From the NCBI RefSeq assembly GCF_017591435.1, contig NC_059300.1:1533718-1597717 (forward strand): 64,000 bases of DNA. Direction: 5' to 3'. Made by a program: the position numbers and the translations under genes. This DNA comes from Portunus trituberculatus. Taxonomy: Eukaryota > Arthropoda > Malacostraca > Decapoda > Portunidae. Below are positions 34,460-45,537 of the stretch, piece by piece (positions within the stretch are counted from its first letter, which is position 1; each line of letters opens with the position of its first letter). Under the pieces are notes generated by a model. That model was given only the letters and a program-made list of their open reading frames with translations. It ran no database searches and had not been told where the DNA came from.

Positions 34460-35144
34460 CACCTGTATTAAAATCTGAAAGCCCAATTGTTATGTATTTA
34501 CTGAGTTGCTTGTGTTTTATTGTTGCAAGCCCATATCACGCGATCACTCTTTTCCTGCGATATTGCATTATGCGACAGCATTTTCATAGTCCTGTTGCGG
34601 TAAATGCTAGCACATGGTGTCTAGTCCAGTTCCTTCCTTATTTTCGTTATTTTTTTTAGAAGATTTACAAAAGTTTTTTTTTTTTAATAGTTAGTATGTA
34701 CTGAACACAAAAACCAATGGTGCCATTTTATTTGGGGTTTCTATGGTGGAATTTTGATGGAGTCTTTGAATATCAAAATGACTAATGTTTAAGAACTAAA
34801 TTTACTAATATCTTTGAAGGTAAGCAGTGTAATGTATTGCTTTTACGCTAAATATACAATTAAGGGATGAGAAATCCAAGAAGTTAACTGCATTTATTTC
34901 AATTTAACATGAACAAAGATTTTTAGAGAAAATACCTTTTTAGTGATAAACCTACAACTATAAAATGAAAATATATTTCTTCTCTAGACCAACTTGTAAT
35001 AAGGATACGGAAATACATGTCAAACATATTGCACATACATTTACTGCAACCATGGTTTGTTTTTGCCTGTTTCACTGTAAAATTGCAATAATTACTCTCA
35101 ACACACAAATGTATAATCTACATATAATCAGGATATTGAAACAT
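34460..35144. other. AT-rich sequence without recognised feature
   Basis: No coding or repeat homology recognised. Confidence 0.45.
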
Positions 35145-35152
35145 CCATTAAA

Positions 35153-35741
35153 CAGAGGCGACAGAATGGGGTAGGCAGCATAGGCAGTTGCCTAGAACCC
35201 CGAGTTTGTGGGGGCCCCGAGGGACGGCTGATATTGATATATTGATATATTTTTATAGTTGCATTTTCGCTTAGAAGAAAAAAAATGCACTACAAGTGGA
35301 CTACTGATATAAGACCAAGGTGTTGCAGTTCTTCCTTTCCACTTCAATTCCTTGTCTTTTTTTTATTTTTAGTTCAGTTGTATTTTTAGCTTAGAAGAAA
35401 AAAATGCACTACAATTGGATAATGGATATAAGACCAAGGTGTTTCAGTTCTTCTTTTCTGCTTCAATTTCTTGCTTTTTTTTTTAACAGTTGCATTTTAG
35501 CATATTTAGAATGTTGTACATTTTGGTTATGCTTGTTTTTGTGTCATTCATATATTGTGTGTAAAGTTTGCATCGAGTTTATGTTATTTATGTTATTTAT
35601 CATATATTTTATATGTTCATTCTTTAATAAAATATATATTTACTGATCCATTGTCTTGAACTTCATTCATCATCATTCCGGGCCGGGAGCCCCCATAGCC
35701 CTTCTTACCTAGGGCCCCCAGGGGGTATAGAAATGCCGCTG
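35153..35741. mobile_element. hAT-like nonautonomous element with 8-bp target duplication
   Basis: The left end CAGAGGCG and the complement of the right end CAGCGGCA fit hAT-type termini. Flanks CCATTAAA (35145-35152) and CCATAAAA (35742-35749) agree at 7 of 8 positions, as expected of an aged hAT target duplication. Both ends continue into G/C-run blocks (GGGGGCCCC). The interior is AT-rich and contains two tandem units of exactly 120 bp (starting 35271 and 35391) with a partial third. No transposase ORF. Confidence 0.7.
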
Positions 35742-35749
35742 CCATAAAA

Positions 35750-36744
35750 CTTATTATATATAGCATATAACTTTGCGCATACTTTGCAAATGCCACTCAT
35801 GATGAAATCAGTCATATCCATTATATCAGTCCTCACTCTCGCTATCAGTATCATCTAAATCAAGGTTTTCATTAACCGAGTCCTTGTCGTTTTCGCACTG
35901 TGTGGTGCACAGGCAAATGTCAGTGCAAGTTTCTTGACATCCCAAGACACTTCGCAAGAAAGTCTCCCTCGCACTTGCAAACCCAACATAATAAACAAAC
36001 CAGGGATGGGGTGGGGAGGGGTGAATTCCCCAGACACCCCACAAGAGTTTTTAATTAAACCGAACAATAATTTACATGGAGAAGGAGGGCTGCACCTGAC
36101 ATTATTTAGTTTCACCCAACCAACGGTTGTCTGACAAGCATTAAAGGGAAGTTTTGTTAGTACCCTTTGGAGGGGTATGGTGGGGGGTGCAGCCCCCATG
36201 GGCTAGAAGTAGAAGGCTATTATGTTGGGTTTGGGTAGTAACTATTTTGTTACGGGATCTGTGGGAGGGGCGCAATGCCTCTGGGTAGGATGTTATTAAG
36301 TGGGGTTTGGTTAGTAAGACTTCTGGGATGTGGTACTGCCGCATAGTGGATAGTCCGATAGATGGAAATGTAATGTTGGCAACACTACTAAACAAACAAA
36401 GCAATGCTTGCTGCCGCTACATCCAGCCGCCGCCGCCATCAAAGTATTTTCAAATTTTTTCTTATGTGATTTTGTTGGTTTGCAATGCAAATTACTTGAT
36501 TTAATGTTCGGGAACCCAAAAATCCCCGATTTCTCACTGGCCCCCCAAGATCGTTGGGAATGAGTGGTAGGCATTATATGGAGTTGAAAAAACAGTCATA
36601 ACTTGAAAAATATCCTTTTGCTGCATATAGTATATATATACCATCAATCAATTCACTACATTTCTCACCAGAAAAACGTGATTCACATCAGAGATTCCAT
36701 GGTCGGGTGAAACAGCAAATTGGCCTTTTTTTTTTTTTTTTTTC
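35750..36744. other. Noncoding region with G-rich degenerate repeats
   Basis: Between about 36160 and 36310, blocks of G runs, a GCAGCCCCC or CAATGCCTC block and GGGTAGGA or GGGCTAGAA recur, resembling the 21686-21950 minisatellite in diverged form. No exon of the downstream transposase was recognised. Confidence 0.4.
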
Positions 36745-37545
36745 CACGTGTTTTTGAAAATCATCAGCTGACTGTAAGTGATTGCTATGACTTGTCACAA
36801 ACAACAGTCAGCCAGTGCTTGAAGGTTGTGTCCATGGCAGTTGCTAGTTTAAGCAGGCGTTACATACAGCAACCTTTGGGAAATTACCTGCAACGAACTG
36901 TTGAAGCCTTCCATGACATTGCTGGAATGCCAGGAGTTATTGGAGCAATTGACTGCACACACATTGCCATACAAAGACCATCGGTGGAAAATCCAGAGGT
37001 GTTTAGGTGCTGGAAAGGTTTCTTTTCAGTGAATGTTCAAGCTGTGTGTGGTCCAGACCTCTGTTTCCATAATGTAGTAGCTCGATGTCCTGGCAGTGTC
37101 CACGACAACCGTATTTTTTAAAACCGTAGGCTCTGTGCCGATTTAGAAGTGAATTTAAATTCAAGGTATCACTTACTTGGAGATGCAGGTTATTCACTAA
37201 AAACATATCTGTTGACACCAGTGGCATTTCCACATAATGTTCATGAAATAGCCTACTATAGCAGTCATGTCCTTACTAGGAACACAATTGAAAGAGCTTT
37301 TGGTGTTTTAAAGAGGAGATTTGCTTATTTAGGAAAAAAAATTAGGACAAATCTAGAAAAAACTACAGCCTTTATAGTTGCAGCTACAGTATTACATAAT
37401 ATTGCTGTTCAGACTTGTTTTACCACAAGATGGAAGGGAAGTCATCATTGATGACATTAACCTCCAAAATGACCAGCTGCAACCAAGACAAAGAAATGAG
37501 CAAGGCAGGTGGAAATGTCAGCAGGTGATCAGGGATTATTTTTAA
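36745..37545 (+). pseudogene. HARBI1-like (PIF/Harbinger) DDE transposase remnant
   Basis: A DDE-type nuclease of the DDE_Tnp_4 family: helical start (LTVSDCYDLSQTTVSQCLK), first acidic block VIGAIDCTHIAI (about 36936-36971), second block ARCPGSVHDNR (about 37080), LLGDAGYSLKTYLLTP (about 37165) and ERAFGVLKRRF with the likely catalytic Glu (about 37288). A stop at 37119-37121 replaces a codon in frame (the frame resumes without shift). A frameshift near 37415 separates the C-terminus (RRxIRDYF-like, stop at 37543-37545). The N-terminal helix-turn-helix exon is missing. A splice acceptor-like AG at 36768 after a long T run may mark the real exon start. Confidence 0.85.
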
Positions 37546-37729
37546 GATAGAGGTGTATAGAGTCAGTTTATAAGTTATTGTAAGCTCTATTAGTCTGGAC
37601 TAAGTTTTTGGACTTTGTAATATTAGGATTAAATAAGTCTGTATTAAGATTAGTTTATATACAATTTCTTTTTTTAATGGTTTCAATAAAAGAGGGAAAT
37701 TGCTACTAAGTTGCTTTATTGTTTTACAT

Positions 37730-38091
37730 CTATGCTTGCTTGCTGATTTTCTCCAATTCTTTCCTGACAATTTCTCTACGGATTGTAGCTTCTTCCAGTT
37801 GTGTCTCCATATGTTTTATTTGCAGGTCTAAAAGTTTCTCCCTCTTTTGCAAAAAATGTTCATGTCTATATTTGGACATTTCACCAAGTTTCATATCTGT
37901 GTCTTCAATCCAATCATGGTCGTATAGCAGTTTTCTTGTACTCCACTTGCCCCTGGAGGTTACTGGGTCCATACTTCCTGCTTGTTTAGGGATGGGTTCA
38001 GCAGCTGGAGTGGTGACATTTGGCACCTCAACTGCCTCTTCATTGACAGTTATGGTCACCACTTCAGAATTTGTTGGAGAATGGGAGACTG
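37730..38091 (-). pseudogene. SANT/Myb-type Harbinger partner-like protein, C-terminal exon
   Basis: On the minus strand a TTCTGTTGGCAG acceptor precedes about 120 open codons ending at 37730. The frame has a Pro/Thr/Val-rich linker, a basic GKWSTRKLL segment and a C-terminal Glu/Lys/Gln-rich amphipathic helix (FLQKREKLLDLQIKHMETQL). This resembles the C-termini of SANT/Myb-like proteins that accompany PIF/Harbinger transposases, and its tail-to-tail position next to a HARBI1-like gene fits. The DNA-binding N-terminal exon is not found, so it may be an incomplete gene. The identification rests on context. Confidence 0.5.
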
Positions 38092-38570
38092 CTGCCAACA
38101 GAAGGAAAAAATTAACTGATGAAGAAAGTAATAGGTAATTGTGAAATTTTAACGTAGCTGATTGAAATTTTTTTTGGTTTCTATGAAAACCTGGGCTCAA
38201 AAACTTAGCTTGCACTGCTGATAATTTGCATCTAAATATGTTACACTGAAATGTTTTAGTAAAATTATACGAAGATTGTCGACTACAGTAGATGTCTTAA
38301 ATTGGGCCTGCAAGCATGCAGAATGGAAAAGCCTTCCTGTTTCATGGTGTGTACAAATAAAGCTATGTAGCTTATGTTAGTATTAAAAAAATAAATAGAA
38401 TAAATGACTGGTTGCGTGACATCTTGCCTGACCGATGACAAAATACAAACACTTGCTTGAAGCCATCGTATCTGTCAACCCGCTACATTCAAATTTCACA
38501 CCAGTTAGAGAAAGCCTCAAAATGCATATGTGTATGGAAAATTTTCTCAGAATAAACTGCACTTTATTTT

Positions 38571-39860
38571 TTCTATCATTTCTCCATACTTTGTAGTGTT
38601 TTACAACAAACCAGTCTAGCTTTATTTCGGGCCTTAGCTTTCTTTCCACTACACACATTATGTCCGGTTCGTTATTTCTTAGGTAATCCATACATTCTAG
38701 CCTCTTAGACAGAAATCCATCTATGTTCGTGTAAGTCACTTTTATTCCATTCCTAGTCTCATTCTTCCATGTAATGCCTATTCCGTCTGTTTTATCCACC
38801 ACTTCTTTAGCCTCCCATTTCTCATCCTCCAAAAAAACTTGGTCTTTTCCGCCTCTGTTCTTTCGTCATTCCTCTCCTTCACTTCAGTTACAAGCTCCTT
38901 CATTTTCATTCGCTCATCTTGTGACATATTTCTTCTTATGTAAATTGTTTTGGTTTCCTCAGAGTCCTTAAGTTTCCAAGCCCTCCTCAACAAGGCCTCC
39001 ACTGCCACCTGAGACTTTAATTTCAATTTTAATGGTCTATTCTTGCTTTCCTCAAAAGCTCCCAATCTCACACTTTCTTGTACCTCAGCATATAGGTCCT
39101 CTTCTTCCACAGAGATCTTGTTCAGTAAAGACTTAATCCTGTCATTTTCCTTATGTTTCCTGTCCTGCCAGTTCCTGTTAGTTTCCTCCCGCAATCCTAT
39201 TATGATCACACATTTTTTCTTTTCAGCAATATCTCTCACCACATACTCATTTTCCTTTAGTGCCTTTACCATTTCCCTCTGCGTAATCCCATTATTTTTC
39301 TCTTCCTGCTTTTTCACTATCTCCCTAAAGGACCTTTGTACCTCCTGATGTTCAAGGTTCACTTCTTTCATCCTGGTATCAATTAGATTAAGGCATTTCT
39401 CCTTCCTCAAGTCCCCTTTGTATATTTTTATCTCATTTCCATGAGTTTAACCTTCATCTCTCCACATTGTTTCCTTAGTTGTTGGTTTTCTTTCTCCATC
39501 TCTACTTTTTCCTTCAAAAGCTCTTTATTCGCTAACGTTAACAAATAGATCTCTTTTTTGAACGAATCATTCTCGGCTAGAACTCTATCCAGTTTTTCTT
39601 CTACTGACAAAATGTTTAGAAACTTACTTTCCAGTGCCTGGATTCTTGCATCCATATCTAGTTTCTCCAGTCCTTTTGGCATAGTAATAAAACCTTCAAA
39701 GTCTCTAGCTTGTCTAGACGCCATTTTTGTTATCATCAGCTGATTACGGCCAAAACAATCACCGCCCACACTCTCCTCTCAGGGATCGCTCTCCATATCC
39801 CTCACTTTGAACACTAAGCGACAGTAGGATATTAACAGGACACTAACTTAGAGTTACCCG
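38571..39860 (-). pseudogene. CR1A LINE copy 4: 5' part only
   Basis: The minus strand carries the ORF1 start (MASRQARDFEGF, about 39720), coiled coil, RRM-like domain (39410-38860) and the beginning of the endonuclease (VTYTNIDGFLSKRLECMDYL, VVERKLRPEIK). It stops abruptly at about 38571, leaving out the rest of endonuclease and all of RT. A frameshift lies near 39425 and another near 38835. It extends further 5' than copy 2. Loss of the 3' side is unusual, because target-primed reverse transcription starts at the 3' end. Probable 5' UTR lies from 39725 to about 39860. Confidence 0.8.
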
Positions 39861-40235
39861 GGCCCTGTATCACCATAGGTATTTTCCTTCTTTCCGTCCG
39901 CAGCCCGAGACGAGCCGTCCTCTCTCAGCGACGGCGGTGTGTGTGTGTGTGTGTTTAGGCAAGGCAATGCGACGCATGGTGCTACATACTCCGTGTCGTG
40001 TGGTACGTGACGTTGAGTTATTTTTCCGCCAATAATCAACATACTCTGTGTTTCTGGCTTAAGAGAAAGCAGATTTGCCCGCGCTGGCAACCGGCACCGA
40101 CCCGCGCTAAGAATTAAACCATATAAACAAGTGTAGACTAGGCGTGCACAGAGAAAGCAGGTGGCAACCTGCTTCAACCGCTTTCCGGTTTCCTTGGATC
40201 ATTCTTACCTGCTCAACCCGAGCAGGTAGAGCAGG
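39861..40235. other. Sequence without recognised feature
   Basis: A short (GT)n lies at about 39937-39955. It may include more CR1A 5' UTR, but no second copy allows a comparison. Confidence 0.4.
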
Positions 40236-40359
40236 ATGGATGTTGAGCTCCTGATAGCCAAAGTTTATGAGAGCGTATATGAAATAAATGGAATAAGCAC
40301 CACCAGGAATGGGGTGGATAGGCTGTAGGGTGAAATCAGCCAGGAATTGAAGTGTGAAG
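40236..40359 (+). pseudogene. Possible MADF-like exon relic with stop
   Basis: From ATG 40236 the frame reads MDVELLIAKVYESVYEI and continues to a TAG (40326-40328) located where MADF/SANT-type domains have a conserved Trp (a TGG to TAG change), then EISQELKCE. The exon ends at 40359 with donor GTAAAC. MADF domains are DNA-binding modules often carried by transposon-derived proteins. The match is short and made by eye. Confidence 0.3.
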
Positions 40360-40929
40360 GTAAACAATTATTTTTATTATAATTATTATTAGTAATAATG
40401 AGTATAATGAATTAAGTATATTAACAATAATAATGATAATAATTGTAATAGGCATTTTAAAAATATATAGAGGTAGACCTAAACTAGTTGTATAACCAAG
40501 CGTGAAGGCATGTATAGCCGTGAATAAGGATCAAAGGTCACTGTCTCGGAATTTTCGTCACCTGCTAGCCTTAACGTCCCGTCGTAAGAAAACCGTCTGG
40601 TTTATTTCACACCGATAAAGCTTACCGCTGATTCAGCTCACTAGGCCTTAACATCCCATTGGTAGGTGGTAATGTACATCATAGTTAGGAAGCTCCATGA
40701 TTGGATCGTTACTTTCGGTCCACGTCATTACTGTGTTAATGATAACGACACTATAGGGTGCGACAGTACAAACTGTTCAGTTAGGAGAGCAGATTTCTTC
40801 TGGCTACCATTCCACTCAGACGTAGCCCTGTTACACGAAAAGACTTACGCCAAACAAGGAAGAAGCACTGACGGTGATACAGAGAAAGTTAATGAAAAAC
40901 AGAGTGACTGAGAGAGAGAGTTTACCGCG
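40360..40929. other. Sequence without recognised feature
   Basis: It contains an AT-rich stretch with (TTA/AAT)n-like runs (40370-40450). The start of the LTR described next could lie here. Confidence 0.4.
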
Positions 40930-43727
40930 GTCGTGTGTCAACTTTGTTGCCCTTATAAGAAATATATTTTGTTAATAAAATATGTTAGCATGTCCTTTGT
41001 TTTTCCCATACTCCCTTTCTGTCTGACGTCACGTCCTTCCCATCAGTTCTCGCTCACCGCCGCCTCAGGGCAACACGCTCGCTCCTGCCTCTCGTTTTGC
41101 TCAGTTTACACTGGTTGTGTATTGTGCTACCGTAAATACACTTTCATAATGGACTCAGTGTCTCCATGCTACCCCTGTTTTACGACAACTACCACATAAT
41201 TGGTAGCAGCGGTGAAGGCCAGTGATATGCGAGTGACTCAGTGACACGGCGCCGTGGTGTGGAGGAGACAAGATGGCCGCTCCTGCCTTGTCTTACCCGT
41301 TGTTGTGCCTGCTGTTTTACGTAGGCTTGTCAATATTTGGATCTTCCTACAGCTACGGGAATGTCAGCTGTTTCTTGCTGTCTGCAGTCTCTTGCAGCTC
41401 TCCCTGCTGTATTTGGCCTGCCACTGCCTGCTGTCTCACGTGGGCTTCTCGATGCTTGGATCTTCCTACCTACAGCTTCGTTCGCAAGTTTTTGCCTGCA
41501 GCTTCCTCTTGCTGCCTGCCTGATAGACTGCTGTGCTCTTAAGTATTCATGTGAAGCCACGTGCACCTTGCTGCGTATCAAATCGCCACGTATAGCAAGC
41601 CGACACACGCACTTCAAGTCGCCACCTGTCAGCCCCTCCGCTTCTGCCGTCTTTTGTATAAGTATAACATATACTTTTGTGCTTGCTGTGAGTTTTTTTT
41701 TTAGGCGATTACAGTGTGTTTTCCCGCCAAAGTCTGTCCTGGCGCCATCTTATGCTTCTCAGCTACTCCATACCTCATCTGACGCTCCCTTCTACACAGA
41801 TACGGTGGGTTAGTTCCTTCAGGGTAAGTCAGTGAGTTTATCTTGTGGTGTTTATTGCATTTTAATCTGCTTTTTCTCGCCTTGGCGCCATTAATTCTAG
41901 CGTCTTCCTGTCTCTTAATGTTTGAATGTTTCAGCTTTTCCCATTGGTTGTGGGACGCTGCTACCTGTATCTTGTGCTCTGATTGGCTCCTGTCTGGCCG
42001 CCATCTTGATATTTTCCCGGGCTCTTTGGTGATTCGTTATGGCACCTTGCCCTTGTCTCAGATTGGCTGTCACAGCCGCGGATGCTTTAAATGTTTGTTT
42101 GTAGCCTAGTACCATATGTTTTTCCTGTGTGTAGGCCAGCTTTTTTATTATATTGCCCTTGCAGCCTCATAAGCTCAATTATGTGATGCATTTTCTTTAA
42201 TTTGCTAGTGCTACAGTGTTATTTACAAGTGCAACAGTGTTTTTTGTGCATTGTTATTTTATTAGTCTCCTTGAGTGACCTTGAAATTTTTCTGTTTCTT
42301 ATTTGTTTCTTGCTTTCTTCTATTGCTTTCTGCTTATACTTCATTGTTTTCTCTCTGTACTTTCAATCTGCCCATGCTGTTGGCTAGTTATTTTATTTTT
42401 AGTATTATTTTTCTTACACTGTACCTATAATTATTTTCCTGTTAATTTTTTTCCCCTGTTGATTTTTTTTTTTTTTTAATGTTTGTGTGATTTTCATTAT
42501 ATTTTTGTATGTTCAAGCCTGGATTTTCATCGCAGACTGAGACAACTACTGCATCTGATTATGAAATATCTGTCTGATGTGTTTTCATTGCTGCTGATAC
42601 TCCAGCCAGTGTATGGTGTATGGTAATGTATGTCATTGTGTTCCATTGAATACTTATTGAGTGTTTTTCAGTATAACCACTCTAGTGAATTATTTTTGAG
42701 TATCTCATGCTTGATTTGCATCTTGTCCCAAGTGTTATATTTATTTTTATAATTGTACCATCTCTAATTTTTTTCTATTCAGTATTGAAATCACTGCATG
42801 AAGTTTTCTCAGCAGTACTTCCGTATACTTTTGATACCAATTGCAATGCCTGGTGTATTATGAAAAACTAATATTGTTGCCCGTCCTAGCTTGACTGTGC
42901 TGTGCCCTGTTACTCCACTTGGTGCTACGAGATGTACTGCCCAAATGTGTGTTTTTGAGTGAGCCCTGGACGTAGTCACTTCCATTTTGCTTCAGAGTGT
43001 AACTATAACACCTTACTTTATTGCTGTTTTTACTTATTTTATTTTTTATGTTACTACGCTGTGGTAAGCTTTATTTTTGCACCATGTCTTCTCATGATAA
43101 TAACACTACTACTACTACCACAGTTGCTACTGTCACTACTATGACTACTACTCTTACTACAACTACTACTACTACTTCTACCCTTACTACATCTACTACT
43201 ACTGCTAATGCCCCTCCTGTTCCTTCTACATTGTTTCAAAGCCCTGTGCTTGCTCCAACTTTTAAACTCTTACACCATGATTCTTCAATCCAGAAGTTTG
43301 GTGGTGATGACATCTCTCAGTATTCTCCTTTACAATTCTTGCAACAATGTGAAGACAGTATTCGCAACTCTAACATCACTTCAGGTGTTGATAAAATTTC
43401 TTTTGTGCGTTCTCAGTTACAGCCAGGATCTATTGCTGCTGATTTAATGTCGGCTTCTGCTTTCAATCCTAAAACCCTGAATTATGATTATAACGCTTTC
43501 AGAGCAAATTTCTTACAAGCATTTGGTATGCCCCAACAGCCAGATTCATTCCAGTGGGTCTTTGACGGAGCAGATACAATGACTAACAATTTTGGTGTCC
43601 TCAGTTGCTTAAGAGCTCTTCCTCGCTCTGCTGAATTAGCTTCTGCTGCTGTTGATTCACTTAAAGCTTCAAATTGGATTACAAATGGTACAATGTCTGA
43701 GCAGCGATTTTCTATTACATTAACTTT
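40930..43727 (+). mobile_element. LTR retrotransposon, 5' part (LTR, PBS, gag), truncated by LINE D
   Basis: The sequence around 41110-41196 has an AATACAC-type transcription/polyadenylation region and ends in ACCACA. It is followed at 41201-41214 by TGGTAGCAGCGGTG, which has the TGG start of a tRNA primer-binding site. A gag-like ORF follows at 43084. The LTR left edge is not defined because no 3' LTR is present: the element is cut at about 43727, where LINE D sequence starts on the opposite strand. The leader of about 1.9 kb between PBS and gag is long and includes a diverged tandem duplication (41310-41370 and 41430-41490). Superfamily is probably Gypsy-like, unproven. Confidence 0.5.
41201..41214 (+). 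other. Candidate primer-binding site
   Basis: TGGTAGCAGCGGTG, just 3' of the LTR end (ACCACA TAAT). TGG complements the tRNA CCA end. The tRNA was not identified. Confidence 0.45.
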
Positions 43728-43740
43728 GAACGAGGTGTAG
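43084..43740 (+). pseudogene. gag-like ORF with poly-threonine N-terminus, truncated
   Basis: The frame starts MSSHDNN at 43084. Codons ACT/ACC give a Thr-rich stretch to about 43210 (a trinucleotide-repeat-like region). A globular region with FGGDDISQYSPLQFLQQCED and YNAFRANFLQAFG follows, which fits the capsid-type domain of LTR-retrotransposon Gag. No zinc knuckle, protease or RT follows. The last codons and the stop (43738-43740) come from antisense LINE D sequence, so the natural C-terminus is lost. A transcript upstream of 43084 is not needed for this start. Confidence 0.6.
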
Positions 43741-44892
43741 CAGATCATTGATATACACATTCCACAGTAAAGTGCCGTGGCAGCTCCCTTGAGGAACGCC
43801 TGCCCTTATGGGCTGTGGTTTTGATTCCCGCCCATTGATAATTACTTTGAGGTGCCTGGCTCTCAAGTAATTTTCTAGGAGCTGGAGGAGTGCTCCGTCC
43901 ACGCCTACAGCGCGGAGCTTGGTGATGAGCGCTGCATGCCAAATTCTGTCAAACGCAGCTTCGATATCAAGAGCTACTACTGCTGTGGCCTTGCCTCGGT
44001 CCAGGGCCTCACTCCACTTCGTGGAGAGGAGCAGGTGCAGGTCTGCCGCCGACCTCCCTTGCCTGAACCAAAACTGCCTGTTGCTCAGCAGGTGGTGGCG
44101 CTTGAGATGCTGCGTCACTCGTGAGGCCACAATTGTTTCCAGCACTTTGCTCAGCACAGGCAGCAAGGACAAGCAGCAAGGGTCTGTAATTTTTTGCCTC
44201 TGCCTTGGAGTTCTTGTGAAGAGGCACCACACTGCTTCCTTTCTACATTTCAGGCCATGTGGAGGTGGCGAGGCAGTGATTGAAGAGGGAAGTGAGGGGC
44301 CGTGCCAGCTCAGCAGCACACTGGCGTAGAACGCGCGGGCTGATGTCCTGAGGCCCCACAGCTTTGTTCTCGTCCAAACTTTCGAGAATCGCTCGCACTT
44401 CCACTTCACTTATCATTTTCACTAGTGTCTCTTTCATCACTATTTGAGGCAGCAGCGGAGAGGGTCTTTCGGGGTCGGGGATGCACATATTTTCAGCGAA
44501 GTGCTTGGCCAGGAGGTCTGCCTTGTCACTTGCAATGTGGGCGAAGCTGCCGTCTGCCTGGTGGAGTGCAGGGACGGAGGTGCCCCGCGACTCACCCTGC
44601 TTGTCTTTGACAAGGCTCCACCACTGCTTGCAGCCAACCTGGCCTCCCCTTAGTTTGTTTTTCAGGTTCACCCTCCACTGCTCTATAGCCCATGCTTGCG
44701 TGGCATTCATATGCCCTGTTGCCGCTCGGTGCCTCAGCCTGTTTCTGGCTGTCGGGTGCCTCTTGAGAGCACACCAGGCTTTGTATTTGATATTTGACGC
44801 GGCAACGCAAGCAGCACCAAACCAAGGCTGATCTGATGCCTTTGTTTTATGGACTGAGTGCGGCACCCAGCAGACCTGCATGTTGGGAAGCA
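43727..44892 (-). pseudogene. LINE D copy 1: linker and RT fragment, 3' lost
   Basis: The minus strand begins in the linker (DQPWFGAACVAASNIKYKAW, about 44830) and runs through the RT start (KNYR-like block, DPCCLSLLPVLSKVLE), motif A ALDIEAAFDRIWH (about 43930) and motif B GVPQGSCHGTLLWNVYINDLL. It stops at about 43727 before the YADD motif. At least one frameshift (near 44243-44409). The 5' edge abuts a CT-rich tract at 44893-44966. It is the only D copy whose 3' end is not poly(A)+(GA)n. Confidence 0.82.
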
Positions 44893-44966
44893 GCTCTCTT
44901 CTCTTCTCTCCTCTCCTCTTCTCTTTTCTTCTCTCCTCTCCTCTCCTCCCTCTCTCTCTCTCTCTC
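44893..44966. repeat. CT-rich/(CT)n junction between D copies 1 and 2
   Basis: Irregular CTCTCCTCTT units followed by a pure (CT)n, then poly(T) at 44967-44978, which is the poly(A) tail of D copy 2 on the other strand. Confidence 0.9.
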
Positions 44967-45520
44967 TTTTTTTTTTTTATTTAAACATAACTTTATACAA
45001 AAGAACATGTACCCAAAGGCGCACTGTCGTGTGCTACCTATTCTAAGGGTACTACAATCTATTTCTCTACAATATTTACAAGACTTAAAAATAGATAATA
45101 TACAAGATGGTCAGCATGTAAATGGAGCACTATTCGTTTCACTTCACTAGCACTATTCACGCACTGCACTACACTGAGTGTCACGTCACAAAGAGTGTCA
45201 GAGGAGTTGGCAGTGTCTGTCTCCACTTATGTGCCATCAGTTTGACACTGTGAGTGTTCATCTCCTGGACGTGAGGCACCGCGGCCGTGAACAAGTTCCA
45301 CATCCTGGAGACGCGTCCTGCGAAGGTGCGTTGATGCTGACACCCGTGGGATCGCGGCACCTCTACGGCGTCACCACCATTGAGCACCGTTCTCGTGCTC
45401 CGTGCGGTGACTCTTAGAGGATGACGCAGCCCTGCCAGATGTGGCACTCTTTGCACCTGTGCCTTATGGAACACTACGATCGCCGCCACGTCTCTGCGGT
45501 GTTCCAGTGAATCAAGGGGA
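44967..45520 (-). pseudogene. LINE D copy 2: 3'-end fragment
   Basis: The minus strand encodes only the last ~110 codons of ORF2 (RPLDSLEHRRDVAAIVVFHK through SVKLMAHKWRQT), then 3' UTR and poly(A). It is almost identical to the 3' end of D copy 4 (47098-47660), with only scattered substitutions. It starts at a (GA)n tract, consistent with 5' truncation on insertion. Confidence 0.85.
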
Positions 45521-45537
45521 CGCTCTCTCTCTCTCTC
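45521..45537. repeat. (CT)n junction between D copies 2 and 3
   Basis: About 8 CT units, then poly(T) 45538-45548 (poly(A) tail of copy 3 on the minus strand). Confidence 0.9.

Noticed and set aside
35826..36199. Host gene on the minus strand upstream of the hAT-like element
   Set aside because: Overlapping short frames without homology and an Asp/Glu-rich end. No splice-supported continuation.
40930..41196. Precise LTR boundaries
   Set aside because: Only one LTR is present, so the left edge cannot be set. Only the right edge and primer site are proposed.
41254..41813. Overlapping cysteine/leucine-rich frames in the LTR element leader
   Set aside because: Two or more frames are open at once, there is no conserved motif, and composition is biased (C/T-rich). 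More likely noncoding leader.
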